Assembly (NCBI RefSeq): GCF_022340925.1
Contig: NZ_JAJDNA010000121.1
Location: 1-38,367, forward strand
DNA from: Thiocapsa sp.
GTDB taxonomy: Bacteria > Pseudomonadota > Gammaproteobacteria > Chromatiales > Chromatiaceae
Direction: 5' to 3'
Length of the DNA stretch: 38,367 bases
The notes under the pieces were generated by a model. That model was not told the DNA's origin, searched no databases, and saw only the letters and a list, made by a program, of their open reading frames with translations. This document shows positions 11,234 to 19,975 of this stretch, piece by piece. The translations under genes were made by a program, and so were the position numbers. Positions within the stretch are counted from its first letter, which is position 1; each line of letters begins with the position of its first letter.

Positions 11234-12607
11234 ATGGATCAAACGCAAGCGGCACCGTGCGCGAAGTCCCGCGATCGAGCCACGGTGTCGCGCACCAGGC
11301 GATCCGCTACCCTGTTGGGCGTGATCCCCGCGATCCTAGGCGTCGGGGTGTTCGTTGCCGCCTGGATCCTCGTGCCGCTCTGGATCCTCGGGCTGGGTCC
11401 ACTGTTGCTCGTCTGGCTGACCCTCAGTCGCGTTGGACGCCAGGCCTTGGCGATCGCCTGGGTGGGTCTCAGCACGGTCCCGCAACGGATCGGCGCGACC
11501 TCGGTCGTGGTGGTCGGGATCGCCGGCGTCGTCGGCGTGCTGGTCGCCCTGCAGGCGATGGCGGCCGGCTTCGAGGCGACACTCACCGGTGCCGGCAGCA
11601 ACGACACCGCGCTGGTGCTCCGCGCCGCGGCCAATGCCGAGCTGTCCTCGGCGCTGGACCGGCCCTCGACGACGCTCATCGTCCAGGCCCCCGGGATCGC
11701 GCGTGACGACAAGGGCCGCCCCGTCGCCTCGGCCGAGGTGGTGGTGGTGGCCAGCGTGCCCAAACGGAAGACCGGGACGGATGCGAATCTGGAGGTCCGC
11801 GGGGTCGGTCCGGCGGCCTGGACGATCCGCCCGCAGGTCCGGATGATCCGCGGACGTCGGTTCGAGCCGGGGCTGCGCGAGCTGATCGTCGGTCAGGGCG
11901 CCCTGCGCCAGTTCAGCGGCCTCGAGATCGGCGACAGCATCGAGCTCAACAATCAGGACTGGCGGATCGTCGGTGTCTTCGCCTCCGACGACACCCTTGA
12001 GTCCGAGGTCTGGGGCGATGCCGAGTCCATCGCCGCGGCTTACCGGCGCAACGGCTTTCAGTCGGTGGCCGTGCGGCTGACCGAGCCGGCCGCGCTGGAG
12101 CGCCTGCGCTCCGCCCTGAGCGCGGACCCGCGTCTGAGGGTGGAGATCCAGACCACGCGCGAGTATTACGGCAAGCAGTCGGAGCGTCTCACCCGCGTGA
12201 TCCGGGCGGTCGGGATCGGGGTCGGCATCATGATGGCGCTCGGGGCCGTCTTCGGCGCACTCAACACCATGTATGCGGCGGTCGCCAGCCGCGCGCGCGA
12301 GATCGCCACCTTGCGTGCCCTGGGCTTCACCGGACAGCCGGTGGTGGTCGCGGTCATGCTCGAGACCATGGTGCTGGCCTTGGCGGGCGGGGTCCTGGGG
12401 GCCGGGATCGCCTGGGCTCTGTTCCATGGCTTCACGGTCTCGACCCTGGGCTCGAACTTCAGCCAGGTGGTGTTCCAGTTCCAGGTCACCCCGGGGCTGC
12501 TGCTGCGCGGCCTTCAATGGGCGCTCGGCATTGGCTTCGCCGGCGGCATCTTTCCCGCGCTGCGGGCGGCCAGACTACCGGTGACAACGGCACTCAGGGA
12601 GCTTTGA
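11234..12607 (+). CDS. FtsX/MacB-type ABC permease 2
   Basis: A 457-residue permease. It has two hydrophobic segments near the N-terminus (about 29-65), a helix entering the periplasmic domain (about 82-112), a MacB-like periplasmic domain (about 115-320) and three C-terminal helices. The coupling element ASRAREIATLRALGF precedes the second of these. It lies 44 bp after permease 1 and closes the export operon. Only about 20 bp after its stop a DUF3604 gene fragment begins, so the 3' boundary of this operon is a rearrangement point and no native terminator is visible. Confidence 0.88.
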   Translation: MDQTQAAPCAKSRDRATVSRTRRSATLLGVIPAILGVGVFVAAWILVPLWILGLGPLLLVWLTLSRVGRQALAIAWVGLSTVPQRIGATSVVVVGIAGVVGVLVALQAMAAGFEATLTGAGSNDTALVLRAAANAELSSALDRPSTTLIVQAPGIARDDKGRPVASAEVVVVASVPKRKTGTDANLEVRGVGPAAWTIRPQVRMIRGRRFEPGLRELIVGQGALRQFSGLEIGDSIELNNQDWRIVGVFASDDTLESEVWGDAESIAAAYRRNGFQSVAVRLTEPAALERLRSALSADPRLRVEIQTTREYYGKQSERLTRVIRAVGIGVGIMMALGAVFGALNTMYAAVASRAREIATLRALGFTGQPVVVAVMLETMVLALAGGVLGAGIAWALFHGFTVSTLGSNFSQVVFQFQVTPGLLLRGLQWALGIGFAGGIFPALRAARLPVTTALREL

Positions 12608-12626
12608 GCGTCTTGCATGCGGCTGA

Positions 12627-12972
12627 TGGTTGCCGATCGCGCGGAACATCCTGGCCGATCCGGACGGGCGCAAGTTCCACGACGACTTCAATGTGGGCGG
12701 GCAGACGGCCGCGCAGGCGATGTTCAAACTGATCAACCAGTTCGCCCAGGGCGAGATCTCCCCGGAGCTCAACTACCAGCCCGGCCACCCGGCCTACAGG
12801 CGGGTCTGGGACGACATCGTCCGCGCCGCCGAGGCGTTCAACGATCCCGGCACCTTCACCACCTACATCGCCTTCGAGTGGACCTCGCTGGTCTCGGGCA
12901 ACAACCTGCACCGCAACGTCATCTTCCGCGACGGCGCCGAACGCGCCGGGCAGGTGGAGCCGACCATGCCGA
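12627..12972 (+). pseudogene. DUF3604 gene fragment
   Basis: About 115 codons encode an internal piece of a DUF3604 protein, a large periplasmic family of unknown function. The recognisable run goes from IARNILADPDGRKFHDDFN through GGQTAAQAMFKLINQFAQG and FTTYIAFEWTSLVSGNNLHR to NVIFRDGAERAGQVEP. Family members are several hundred residues long, so both ends are missing. The frame is closed by a stop just upstream at 12624. After about 12963 the translation turns into unrelated sequence, which marks a deletion junction. No start codon with a ribosome-binding site is present; it is a remnant. Confidence 0.82.
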
Positions 12973-13012
12973 ACTTGAACGGAGTGATGGGGAGGTCTGT
13001 GTCCTACTGCCA

Positions 13013-13035
13013 GGGGCTTGTTGACCTGAAGCCCC
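13013..13035. promoter_or_regulatory. inverted repeat upstream of vapB, candidate operator
   Basis: GGGGCTT and AAGCCCC form a perfect 7-bp inverted repeat with a 9-base loop, ending 18 bp before the vapB start codon. VapB-VapC complexes normally repress their own operon by binding inverted repeats at this position. A TTGACC hexamer lies in the loop and could be a -35 box. Confidence 0.4.
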
Positions 13036-13053
13036 GTGGTGTATCGATCGTGT

Positions 13054-13257
13054 ATGGCACGCACAAACGTAGATATTGACGATGAGGCATGCGCAACCGT
13101 GATGCGCCGGTACCAATTGGCCACAAAGCGCGACGCCATCAACTTTGCATTGCGAACACCCCCTGCGGAGCCACTCAGACTCGATGAGGCTCGAAAGCTA
13201 CGAGGCTCCGGCTGGATGGGCGACCTTGACGAGATGCGCACCCATCGAGGCTCGTGA
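13054..13257 (+). CDS. vapB: VapB-type antitoxin
   Basis: A 67-residue antitoxin beginning MARTNVDIDDEACATVMRR, the ribbon-helix-helix DNA-binding start of the type II VapB family (pattern RTNVxIDDxL), followed by a short helix (TKRDAINFALR) and a C-terminal tail that should wrap around the toxin (residues LRGSGWMGDLDEMR). An in-frame upstream start at 13036 adds residues that are not family-like. The stop overlaps the vapC start by 4 bp, as expected for a coupled toxin-antitoxin pair. Confidence 0.88.
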   Translation: MARTNVDIDDEACATVMRRYQLATKRDAINFALRTPPAEPLRLDEARKLRGSGWMGDLDEMRTHRGS

Positions 13258-13643
13258 TTCTCATCGACACTTCCGCTTGGGTCGAGTGTCTGCGCGACAC
13301 GGGATCTCCGATCTGTCAGCGCGTGGACGATCTGCTGGCGGCCGAGATCGCCACCTGCGACGCCGTTCGCATGGAAGTGCTCGCGGGTGCCCGCAGCGAA
13401 CCGCATCTTCAGCAACTGCGCCGACTCCTCGCCCGAGCGTCAATCCTGCCGACGGAATCGGTAGACTATGATGCAGCAGCGGCGCTCTGCCGAACCTGTC
13501 GCCAACAGGGGCAGACGGTGCGCAAGCTGATCGATTGCCTGATCGCTGCGGTTGCCATTCGCGGTGAGGTGCCGATCCTCCACAGGGATCCAGACTTCGA
13601 CAGCCTGGAGCAACACACAGCCCTGCAGGTCGACGGGGTATAG
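13254..13643 (+). CDS. vapC: VapC-type PIN-domain toxin
   Basis: A 129-residue PIN-domain ribonuclease. The acidic metal-binding residues are Asp5 (DTSAWVE), Glu41 (MEVLAGA), Asp94 (LIDCLIAA) and Asp112 or Asp114 (HRDPDFD), so the active site looks complete. VapC toxins cleave tRNA or rRNA when released from VapB. The start is a GTG that overlaps the vapB stop. The pair sits between gene fragments, which suits a selfish stabilising module inside an accessory region. Confidence 0.9.
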   Translation: MILIDTSAWVECLRDTGSPICQRVDDLLAAEIATCDAVRMEVLAGARSEPHLQQLRRLLARASILPTESVDYDAAAALCRTCRQQGQTVRKLIDCLIAAVAIRGEVPILHRDPDFDSLEQHTALQVDGV

Positions 13644-13749
13644 AGGTCCTCGCTGACCCCATCCGGAGACTGAATGACAGGTGCCTCAGGCTGTGCCCAT
13701 GGCGATCGAGTACCGTCAGGAAAGCATTGTCGGAGATGGTCCACAGTCC

Positions 13750-14056
13750 GGCGGTGTCGCCCCCGATGGTTGCGATGTTCGAGGGCGATCCGGATCTATC
13801 GATCTGCGGACCTGCTCGCCGAGGCCGAGGGTTTCGCGACCACCGAGAAGCCCGATCCGGACGCCGCCCGGCTCCTGCAAGACATCCCCGAGCTCGCGCC
13901 CGAGAGCGCCCCCATGCGTGTCTTTTCCGGCGTCGGCTATGGACTCATCCGCGCCGTGTCGCTCGACCCAAGCGTGCTCGGCAGCCTGATGCGCTGCAAG
14001 CCACGCCCGTCATCGACCCGCTCCATGATCGCTTGAGGCTGCTCGAAAAGTCTTGA
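13750..14056 (+). pseudogene. decayed coding region, unrecognised
   Basis: Protein-like sequence jumps between frames here. One frame reads SPPMVAMFEGDPDL, another continues RSADLLAEAEGFATTEKPDP and then MRVFSGVGYGLIRAVSLDPS, and the first frame resumes with VIDPLHDRLRLLEKS before a stop near 14054. Each piece looks like real protein but none has a start with a ribosome-binding site. The simplest reading is one gene broken by two frameshifts, possibly truncated at its 5' end. I do not recognise the family. Confidence 0.45.
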
Positions 14057-14180
14057 TCGCGGGTTCGGCGGCTGGTGACGCCAATGCGCTCCGGGGTGAG
14101 GAGGAATTCCTCTAAATGATTCCAACAGGGTGCCATTCACCACGCTCACGACCATGTAGGCTCGCCGACACCCCGGAGCA

Positions 14181-14270
14181 TGAAAGTGACACGCTAACGG
14201 GGCACGCCTGCCGCAGCAGCCGTGCCCCGTTAGCGAGCCCAGGAGCGACGCGGGCTAGCGACGACTTTCA
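14181..14270. repeat. nested inverted-repeat element
   Basis: A perfect 15-bp stem (CGCTAACGGGGCACG at 14192-14206 with its complement at 14221-14235) encloses a 14-base loop. It is nested in a wider dyad whose outer ends are TGAAAGT at about 14181 and ACTTTCA at about 14264. A weaker AGCCC/GGGCT hairpin lies in the right part. There is no run of T after the stem, so it is not a classical terminator. It lies between the decayed frame and the Uma2 gene that reads towards it. Confidence 0.6.
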
Positions 14271-14295
14271 CGGTAACCAGGACGGGACGCCAGCC

Positions 14296-14889
14296 TCAAG
14301 GCTCGGGTGGCTTCAGGCGTCCCACCAACTCGTCCCAGACGATGGCGACTCCCGGCAGGATGCCGATGGGGGTCTCGCCGCTGAGCTCTTGGACGTCGGG
14401 TTTACCGAATCCGCCTTCTTCGAGGCGATAGATCGTCACCATCCGATCGGTCGGATGCACCAGCCAGTATTCTCGCACTCCTGCCCGCTCGTAAACCTGG
14501 CGCTTCGTCCGGTGGTCATGTCCGGCGGTGCCGGGCGACAGGATCTCGACGATCAGGTCGGGTGCGCCTCGGACCCCGCGGCGATCCAACTTGTCTGCAT
14601 CGCAGACCACCAAAACGTCGGGCTGGACGACGGTATCGACCCGCGCGTCATCTTCGTCCGCCTTTGGGAGCCGGACATCCACTGGGGCGATGTAGGCTCG
14701 GCAGGGTTGGGCCGCCAACGCCGTTCTAAGCTGGAAATAGATCTCCCCGGCGACGTCCTGATGCTCCAGCGTCGGAGCGGGGGCCATCAGGTAGGCGACC
14801 CCGTCGATCAGCTCGTAGCGGACGTCATCCGGCCAGGTGAGATAGTCGGCGTAGGTGTGAGACTCGGCGTCGCGTCGCGCCAGTGCCAT
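14296..14889 (-). CDS. Uma2-family (DUF820) nuclease-fold protein
   Basis: A 197-residue protein of the Uma2 family, which has a PD-(D/E)XK restriction-nuclease fold. Visible family elements are YELIDGVAYLMAPAP near residue 25, VQPDVLVVCD near 88, and DLIVEILSPGTAGHDHRTKR with a following YERAGVREYWLVHP. These give the acidic residues and lysine of a PD-(D/E)XK site. Family copies are frequent in cyanobacteria and in some proteobacteria, usually in many paralogues, and their role is unsettled; some are linked to mobile elements. The gene is isolated on the minus strand. The ATG at 14889 is the natural start. Confidence 0.87.
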   Translation of the reverse strand: MALARRDAESHTYADYLTWPDDVRYELIDGVAYLMAPAPTLEHQDVAGEIYFQLRTALAAQPCRAYIAPVDVRLPKADEDDARVDTVVQPDVLVVCDADKLDRRGVRGAPDLIVEILSPGTAGHDHRTKRQVYERAGVREYWLVHPTDRMVTIYRLEEGGFGKPDVQELSGETPIGILPGVAIVWDELVGRLKPPEP

Positions 14890-15464
14890 CGGTTTACTCC
14901 ATGCAACTGTGCGTGATTCGAAGATCCACGGTTGCGGCTACCATCGCACGTCTATTTCGGTGAAATTGGGCCTGGATCCGCGTGGGCTCAAGCATGACCC
15001 GGAAACCAAGGATACGGAATCACCACCTCGCCGCCTTGGGGATCAGCGCAGCGGATCCCGTCTCCTGGATACTTAGAAGGCATGGACGTACAAGTCAATC
15101 TCTCGGCACTGATCTGTGGAAGACTCGCGACAGAGCCCGGATCGAGCGCTCTGGCTGGGTCTGCCCACGGGCTGATGCCGCTGCCAGGCGCTTTGCGGGG
15201 AGGCGCGCATGTTCGGGGAAATGGAAAAGGGGCCTGGAAAGGTGGAAATGGAAAAGGGTCCAGACTCAATTATCGGAATCCATGCGCTTGGTCACGGTGG
15301 CTCGTCCGGGGCAGCGCAAGACACTCAACCTGCGCGGCGCTTCCGCAGTACGAAATATCGAGAGACACCTTCCGCAAGGTGCAAAAAGGAAGGCCGCGCC
15401 ATTGCTGGCTCTCCAGTGTTTCACCGATCATCCATAGAAGAAATTATATGTGACCCGTCGAAAA
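14890..15464. other. gene-free stretch before dab operon
   Basis: About 575 bp with no convincing gene; the open frames here have no family features and no ribosome-binding sites. It contains the direct repeat described separately and becomes A+T-rich towards the dab promoter. Confidence 0.5.
15217..15258. repeat. 15-bp direct repeat, possible transposon-end remnant
   Basis: GGAAATGGAAAAGGG occurs at 15217-15231 and again at 15244-15258, 12 bp apart, followed by TCCAGACTCAATTATC. The purine-rich block followed by a GTCAGA-like motif resembles sequences found at ends of IS200/IS605-like (Y1-transposase/RAYT) elements. That resemblance is from memory, and no transposase is present. Confidence 0.4.
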
Positions 15465-15500
15465 CTTAGATATTGTCTAAGTGACAAATGCGGATATGTT
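15465..15500 (+). promoter_or_regulatory. dab operon promoter with LysR-type dyad
   Basis: CTTAGATATTGTCTAAG (15465-15481) is a 17-bp dyad containing the T-N11-A core typical of LysR-family operators. It overlaps a -35-like TTGTCT (15473-15478), which is followed after 16 bp by a -10-like TATGTT (15495-15500). The dabB start is 44 bp downstream, after a small CCCCG/CGGGG hairpin and an AGGAGG ribosome-binding site. dab operons are often controlled by a neighbouring LysR regulator, but none is adjacent here. Confidence 0.5.
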
Positions 15501-15543
15501 CTAAGCCGTGCCCCGCCCACGGGGTCTTGACGAGGAGGAGAGC

Positions 15544-17187
15544 ATGTCCGCTACCGCCCTGACTCTGAGCAGTTCCGTAAGCACCGCCGCCACCCTGGCG
15601 GCCCCCGTCATCCTCTGGCTCGCCGGCGCCGTGCAGCGGGCCGCGGCCGACCGCAACGGCGCGCAGATGGCAAAGCTCGCCACCACCGTCGCCTGGAGCG
15701 CCTTCGCGCTTGCGCTGGTGGCCTTCGCCAGCTATGCCGCCGGACCCGGCTTCGGCAGCGCCGAGACGCTGCAGCTCTTTGCCCTGCCATTGCCGTTCGG
15801 CATCGGCGACTTCGCCGTCGGCGTCTTCGTCAATGCCGTCACCGTGATCATGCTGACGCTGGTGTCGCTGGTCGGTGCCGTGGTGACCACCTATGCGCGC
15901 ACCTACATGGCAGGCGACGCCGGCGAGGGTCACTTCCACAAGTGGCTGCTGCTGACGCTGGCGGCGATCCTGACCTTGATCGTCTCCAGCAACCTGTTGA
16001 TGTTCGCGCTGGCCTGGATGGCCACCAGCCTGAACCTGCACCGGCTGCTGCTGTTCTACCCGGAACGGCCGGCGGCGCAGATGGCGGCGCACAAGAAGTT
16101 CGTGTTCAGCCGCATCGGCGATGCGAGCCTGTTCATCGCCGTGCTGCTGATCGGCGCGTCGGTGCACACGCTGGACTTCGCGATGCTGTTCGCGGCGATG
16201 GAGACCATCGAGGGTCCGCTGCCGGCGGCACTCCAGACCGCGGCCTGGCTCATCGCGCTGGCGGCCATCCTCAAGTGCGCCCAGTTCCCGTTCCACGGCT
16301 GGCTGATCCAGGTGATGGAGGCACCGACGCCGGTCTCGGCGCTGCTGCACGCCGGGATCGTCAACGCCGGCGCCTTCCTGGTGATCCGCATGAGCCCGGT
16401 CATGTCGGCCTCGGGCCCGGCGCTGGATGCGCTCGCCGTGGTGGGTCTGGTGACGCTGGCGATCGCCTCGCTCGTGATGCTCACGCAAACCAGCATTAAG
16501 GTGTCGCTGGCCTGGTCAACGTCGGCGCAGATGGGCTTCATGCTGCTGGAGGCGGGCCTCGGACTCTATAGCCTGGCGCTGCTTCACCTGGTGGCCCACT
16601 CGCTGTACAAGGCCCACGCGTTCCTCGCCTCGGGCAGCAGTGTCGACGGCTTCCGCGCCCCGGCGCTCAGGTTCAAGGGCGGCGCACCGCAGCCCTGGCA
16701 CTGGCTCGTGGCCTTCCAGGGCGCGATCCTGCTGGCGCTGCTGGCGGGCCTAGCGTTCGGCGTGGACCCGACCCATCAGCCGGCGCTCATCATCACCGGC
16801 GCCATCGTCGCGATCGCCACCGCGCAGCTGCTGCTGCAGGCGCTGGTGCTGGAAGACAACGCGAAGCTCCTGATCCGCGCGACGGCCATCGGCGCCTTCG
16901 TCTGCTTTGCCTACTTCGGCCTGCACGCGCTCTTCGAGCATGCGCTGATCGGGAGCGTGCGGCCGGTGGAAACCGCCGGGGCCCTCGACCTCGGGCTCGG
17001 CCTCGCCATCATGGCGGTGTTCATTGGCCTGATCATGCTTCAGCACCTGTTCACCCGCATTCGCGGCCCACTGCGCCAGGCCATCCAGGTGCACCTCTAC
17101 AACGGGCTCTACGTGGACGTCCTGGTGACCCGGCTCATCGTGCGGCTCTGGCCCGTTCGCCGGCCCGCCCCACGGGCTGCCGCCTGA
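15544..17187 (+). CDS. dabB: DabB, membrane subunit of inorganic-carbon pump
   Basis: A 547-residue polytopic membrane protein of the NuoL/MrpA antiporter-like family, with about 13-14 hydrophobic helices. The central KCAQFPFHGWLIQVMEAPTP and SALLHAGIVNAGAFLVIR are hallmark elements of this family, carrying the Lys and His residues of the ion path. Together with the downstream dabA it identifies DabB, which couples a cation gradient to CO2 hydration by DabA on the cytoplasmic side of the membrane. The strong AGGAGG site 5 bp before ATG 15544 fixes the start. No other respiratory complex I gene is nearby, which argues against a Nuo subunit. Confidence 0.93.
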   Translation: MSATALTLSSSVSTAATLAAPVILWLAGAVQRAAADRNGAQMAKLATTVAWSAFALALVAFASYAAGPGFGSAETLQLFALPLPFGIGDFAVGVFVNAVTVIMLTLVSLVGAVVTTYARTYMAGDAGEGHFHKWLLLTLAAILTLIVSSNLLMFALAWMATSLNLHRLLLFYPERPAAQMAAHKKFVFSRIGDASLFIAVLLIGASVHTLDFAMLFAAMETIEGPLPAALQTAAWLIALAAILKCAQFPFHGWLIQVMEAPTPVSALLHAGIVNAGAFLVIRMSPVMSASGPALDALAVVGLVTLAIASLVMLTQTSIKVSLAWSTSAQMGFMLLEAGLGLYSLALLHLVAHSLYKAHAFLASGSSVDGFRAPALRFKGGAPQPWHWLVAFQGAILLALLAGLAFGVDPTHQPALIITGAIVAIATAQLLLQALVLEDNAKLLIRATAIGAFVCFAYFGLHALFEHALIGSVRPVETAGALDLGLGLAIMAVFIGLIMLQHLFTRIRGPLRQAIQVHLYNGLYVDVLVTRLIVRLWPVRRPAPRAAA

Positions 17188-17233
17188 CCCCAGCCCGACC
17201 CGATACCGAACCGACTAAACGAGGAGTGCAACC

Positions 17234-19867
17234 ATGAACCTGAAAGACCTGCGCTTCGACGAAGAGACCCAGGAGCAGCGCCCGCAGGATGCAACGGCCG
17301 TGGCCTACGCGCGACTGACGCCGGCGGACGCCGACCCGGTGACGCCGGAGCTGGCGCAGCAGATCGACGCCGCCTGCAACCGCATCGCCCCAGTGTGGCC
17401 GCTCGATCGCTTCGTCGCCGTCAACCCCTTCCACGGCCTGGTGGAGCAGCGCTTCGAGGAGGCCGCGGCGACGCTGCGGCGCATCGCCGATGCGCGCATG
17501 TACATGCCGCGCGGCTGGTATCACGATCAACTGGAAGCCGGGCGCATCACCGACGACGACCTGCGCGAGGCCGCCGGCCTGTGCGGCAGCACGCTGACGC
17601 CGAAGCAGCTGCGCGATGCGGCGGCGGCCGAGCGCCAGACGCCGACCGGCGGCATACCGCTGCTGACGGCGCTGGTGGACGAGCTGGACGCGGACGACTG
17701 GTCCGGCTTCGTGGTGGAGCGCATCAGCCACCACTGCGCGGCCTACTTCGACATGGGTCAAGCCACCTGGAAACGGCCCTGGGAGGGCACGTCGCTGTAT
17801 GCGTCCTGGCGGCGCTTCGCGGCGCTGGACTACAGCCTGACCATGATGGGGCAGGACGCCATGCGCTCGCGGGTCAAGGCCCTGCCGGAGTCGCCGCGGG
17901 CCTGCATCGCCTCGGCGCTGCGCCGGCTTGGCATCCCCGAAGCCGCGGCGCTCGACTACATGCACGCGGCGCTGATGGACATCGGCGGCTGGGCGGCATG
18001 GGCGCGGCTGCTGCGCTGGGAGCAGGGGCTCGCCGGCGGCAGCGACGACACCATCGTCGAGCTGCTGGCGATCCGGCTCGCCTGGGACCTGCTGCTCTAC
18101 GAGCACAAGTCGACGCCGACGCTGCGACCGCGCTGGCGGGAGATCTGCGCGCGCCTCGGGCGCGGCGAGACCGGTGCGGGCGTCGGCGGCGACCGCAGCG
18201 TCAACGGCGGTGACGACGCCGAGGTGGAGCACATCCTGCTGACGGCGCTGGAGCAGGGTTACCAGCGCCGACTCATCGAGGACCTGCGTCGCGACGGCGA
18301 CGCAAAAGCACCCACAGCACGCCCCGCGGTGCAGGCGGCCTTCTGCATCGACGTGCGCTCGGAGATCATCCGCCGCGCCTTCGAGACCGTCTGCCCGAAG
18401 GCGCAGACGCTCGGCTTCGCCGGCTTCTTCGGCGTGCCCATCGCGCACGTGCCGCTCGGTGCCGTCGAGCCGCGCTCCCACATGCCAGTGCTGCTCACGC
18501 CGACGTACAAGGTCTGCTCCGAGATCCACGGCGCAGACGAGCACGACGCCGAGGCCGCGCTGGCCACCCAGCGCCGGCGCGCCGGCATCGCCAAGTCCTG
18601 GAAGGCGTTCAAAATGGGCGCATCGTCCTGCTTCTCCTTTGTGGAGGCGGCCGGGTTGCTGCTCTATGCACCGAAGATCATCACCGACAGCTTCGGCTGG
18701 AGCCGCCCGGTGGCCGCCCCGGACGACCTGCACCTGGACGGCTCCACCGAGCGCCGCGTCGGCCCGACCCTGGATGCCCCGCATCATGGCGCCTGTGCCC
18801 ATCACCGTGGGCACGACCACGCCACCGCCGGCATCCCGGAAGCCGACCGCTTGCCCCTGGCAGAGGGCATCCTGAAGGCCATGTCCATGACCGGCAACTT
18901 CGCGCGCCTGGTGCTCCTGGTCGGCCACGGCAGCACCGTCGTCAACAACCCGCACGCGACGGGCCTGGACTGCGGAGCCTGCGGCGGCATGACCGGCGAG
19001 GCCAGCGCGCGCATCGGTGCGGCGCTGCTGAACGACCCGGATGTGCGCCGCGGACTCGTCGAGCGCGGCATCGAGATCCCGGCGGACACCTGGTTCATCG
19101 GCGCCCTGCACGACACCTGCGTGGACGAGGTCACCCTGTACGACACGGACCGGCTGCCGTCGGGCTATGCCGAGGAGCTGGCTGAGCTTAGGAGCTGGCT
19201 CAAGCAGGCGGGCGAGCTGACCCGGCTGCAGCGAGCCGCCCGACTGGGGCTCACGAGCCAGTCCCTGCGATCGGTCACCGCCAACGTCCAGCACCGCAGC
19301 CGCGACTGGGCCCAGGTGCGGCCCGAGTGGGCGCTGGCGGGCTGCGCCGCGTTCATCGCGGCGCCGCGCGAGCGCACCCGCGGCCTGGACCTCGGCGGGC
19401 GTACCTTCCTGCATGACTACCACTGGCCGCAGGACGCGGGCTTCGGCGTGCTGGAGCTGATCATGACGGCGCCGATGGTGGTGGCCGGCTGGATCAACCT
19501 GCAGTACTACGGCTCCACAACCGACAACCGCCGCTTCGGCAGCGGCAACAAGGTGCTGCACAACGTGGTCGGCGGCGCCATCGGCGTGCTCGAGGGCAAT
19601 GCCGGGGACCTGCGGGTCGGCCTGCCGATGCAGTCCCTGCACGACGGCAAGCAGTGGATGCACGAACCCATGAGGCTGTCGGTGTTCCTGCAGGCCCCGC
19701 AGGCACCCATCGACGACATCATCGCCCGCCACGACCTGGTGCGGCAGATGCTCGACAACGGCTGGCTGCATCTGTTCCGTATCGACGATGCGGGCGACGT
19801 GCACCGGCGCGTTCCGGGCACAGGCTGGCGGCGGGCGGGCCAGGAACCACTCGCCGCGGCGGCGTAG
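17234..19867 (+). CDS. dabA: DabA, carbonic-anhydrase-like subunit (DUF2309)
   Basis: An 877-residue protein of the DUF2309/UPF0753 family. DabA binds Zn2+ at a beta-carbonic-anhydrase-like site and hydrates CO2 to bicarbonate in one direction when driven by DabB. The expected ligands and catalytic residues are present: Cys371 and Asp373 (AFCIDVRSE), His565 (VGHGS) and Cys580 (LDCGACGG). The N-terminal WPLDRFVAVNPFHGL motif and the C-terminal INLQYYGST and LHNVVGGAIGVLEGN are family hallmarks. Length agrees with the family range. It starts 46 bp after dabB with a GAGGAG site, so the pair is one operon. Confidence 0.95.
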   Translation: MNLKDLRFDEETQEQRPQDATAVAYARLTPADADPVTPELAQQIDAACNRIAPVWPLDRFVAVNPFHGLVEQRFEEAAATLRRIADARMYMPRGWYHDQLEAGRITDDDLREAAGLCGSTLTPKQLRDAAAAERQTPTGGIPLLTALVDELDADDWSGFVVERISHHCAAYFDMGQATWKRPWEGTSLYASWRRFAALDYSLTMMGQDAMRSRVKALPESPRACIASALRRLGIPEAAALDYMHAALMDIGGWAAWARLLRWEQGLAGGSDDTIVELLAIRLAWDLLLYEHKSTPTLRPRWREICARLGRGETGAGVGGDRSVNGGDDAEVEHILLTALEQGYQRRLIEDLRRDGDAKAPTARPAVQAAFCIDVRSEIIRRAFETVCPKAQTLGFAGFFGVPIAHVPLGAVEPRSHMPVLLTPTYKVCSEIHGADEHDAEAALATQRRRAGIAKSWKAFKMGASSCFSFVEAAGLLLYAPKIITDSFGWSRPVAAPDDLHLDGSTERRVGPTLDAPHHGACAHHRGHDHATAGIPEADRLPLAEGILKAMSMTGNFARLVLLVGHGSTVVNNPHATGLDCGACGGMTGEASARIGAALLNDPDVRRGLVERGIEIPADTWFIGALHDTCVDEVTLYDTDRLPSGYAEELAELRSWLKQAGELTRLQRAARLGLTSQSLRSVTANVQHRSRDWAQVRPEWALAGCAAFIAAPRERTRGLDLGGRTFLHDYHWPQDAGFGVLELIMTAPMVVAGWINLQYYGSTTDNRRFGSGNKVLHNVVGGAIGVLEGNAGDLRVGLPMQSLHDGKQWMHEPMRLSVFLQAPQAPIDDIIARHDLVRQMLDNGWLHLFRIDDAGDVHRRVPGTGWRRAGQEPLAAAA

Positions 19868-19975
19868 CCGGCAGGCTGGCCCGGCGCAAGCCCGGGGGGG
19901 CGGCCGGCCGGCCCACCGGCAGCGCGGGCATCAACCAGGAACGCAACTCCATTCCACCACCGCGAGGTCAACGCC

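Noticed and set aside
14192..14235. Possible integron attC site
   Set aside because: The ends do not match the RYYYAAC/GTTRRRY core rules, the stem is perfect without the unpaired bases attC needs, and no integrase or cassette array is present.
15544..17187. DabB as a NuoL or Mrp antiporter subunit
   Set aside because: The family is shared, but no nuo or mrp genes are present and the immediate partner is DabA.
17135..19804. 889-codon minus-strand frame opposite dabA
   Set aside because: It mirrors dabA codon for codon and lacks any recognisable domain, while dabA has all its metal ligands.
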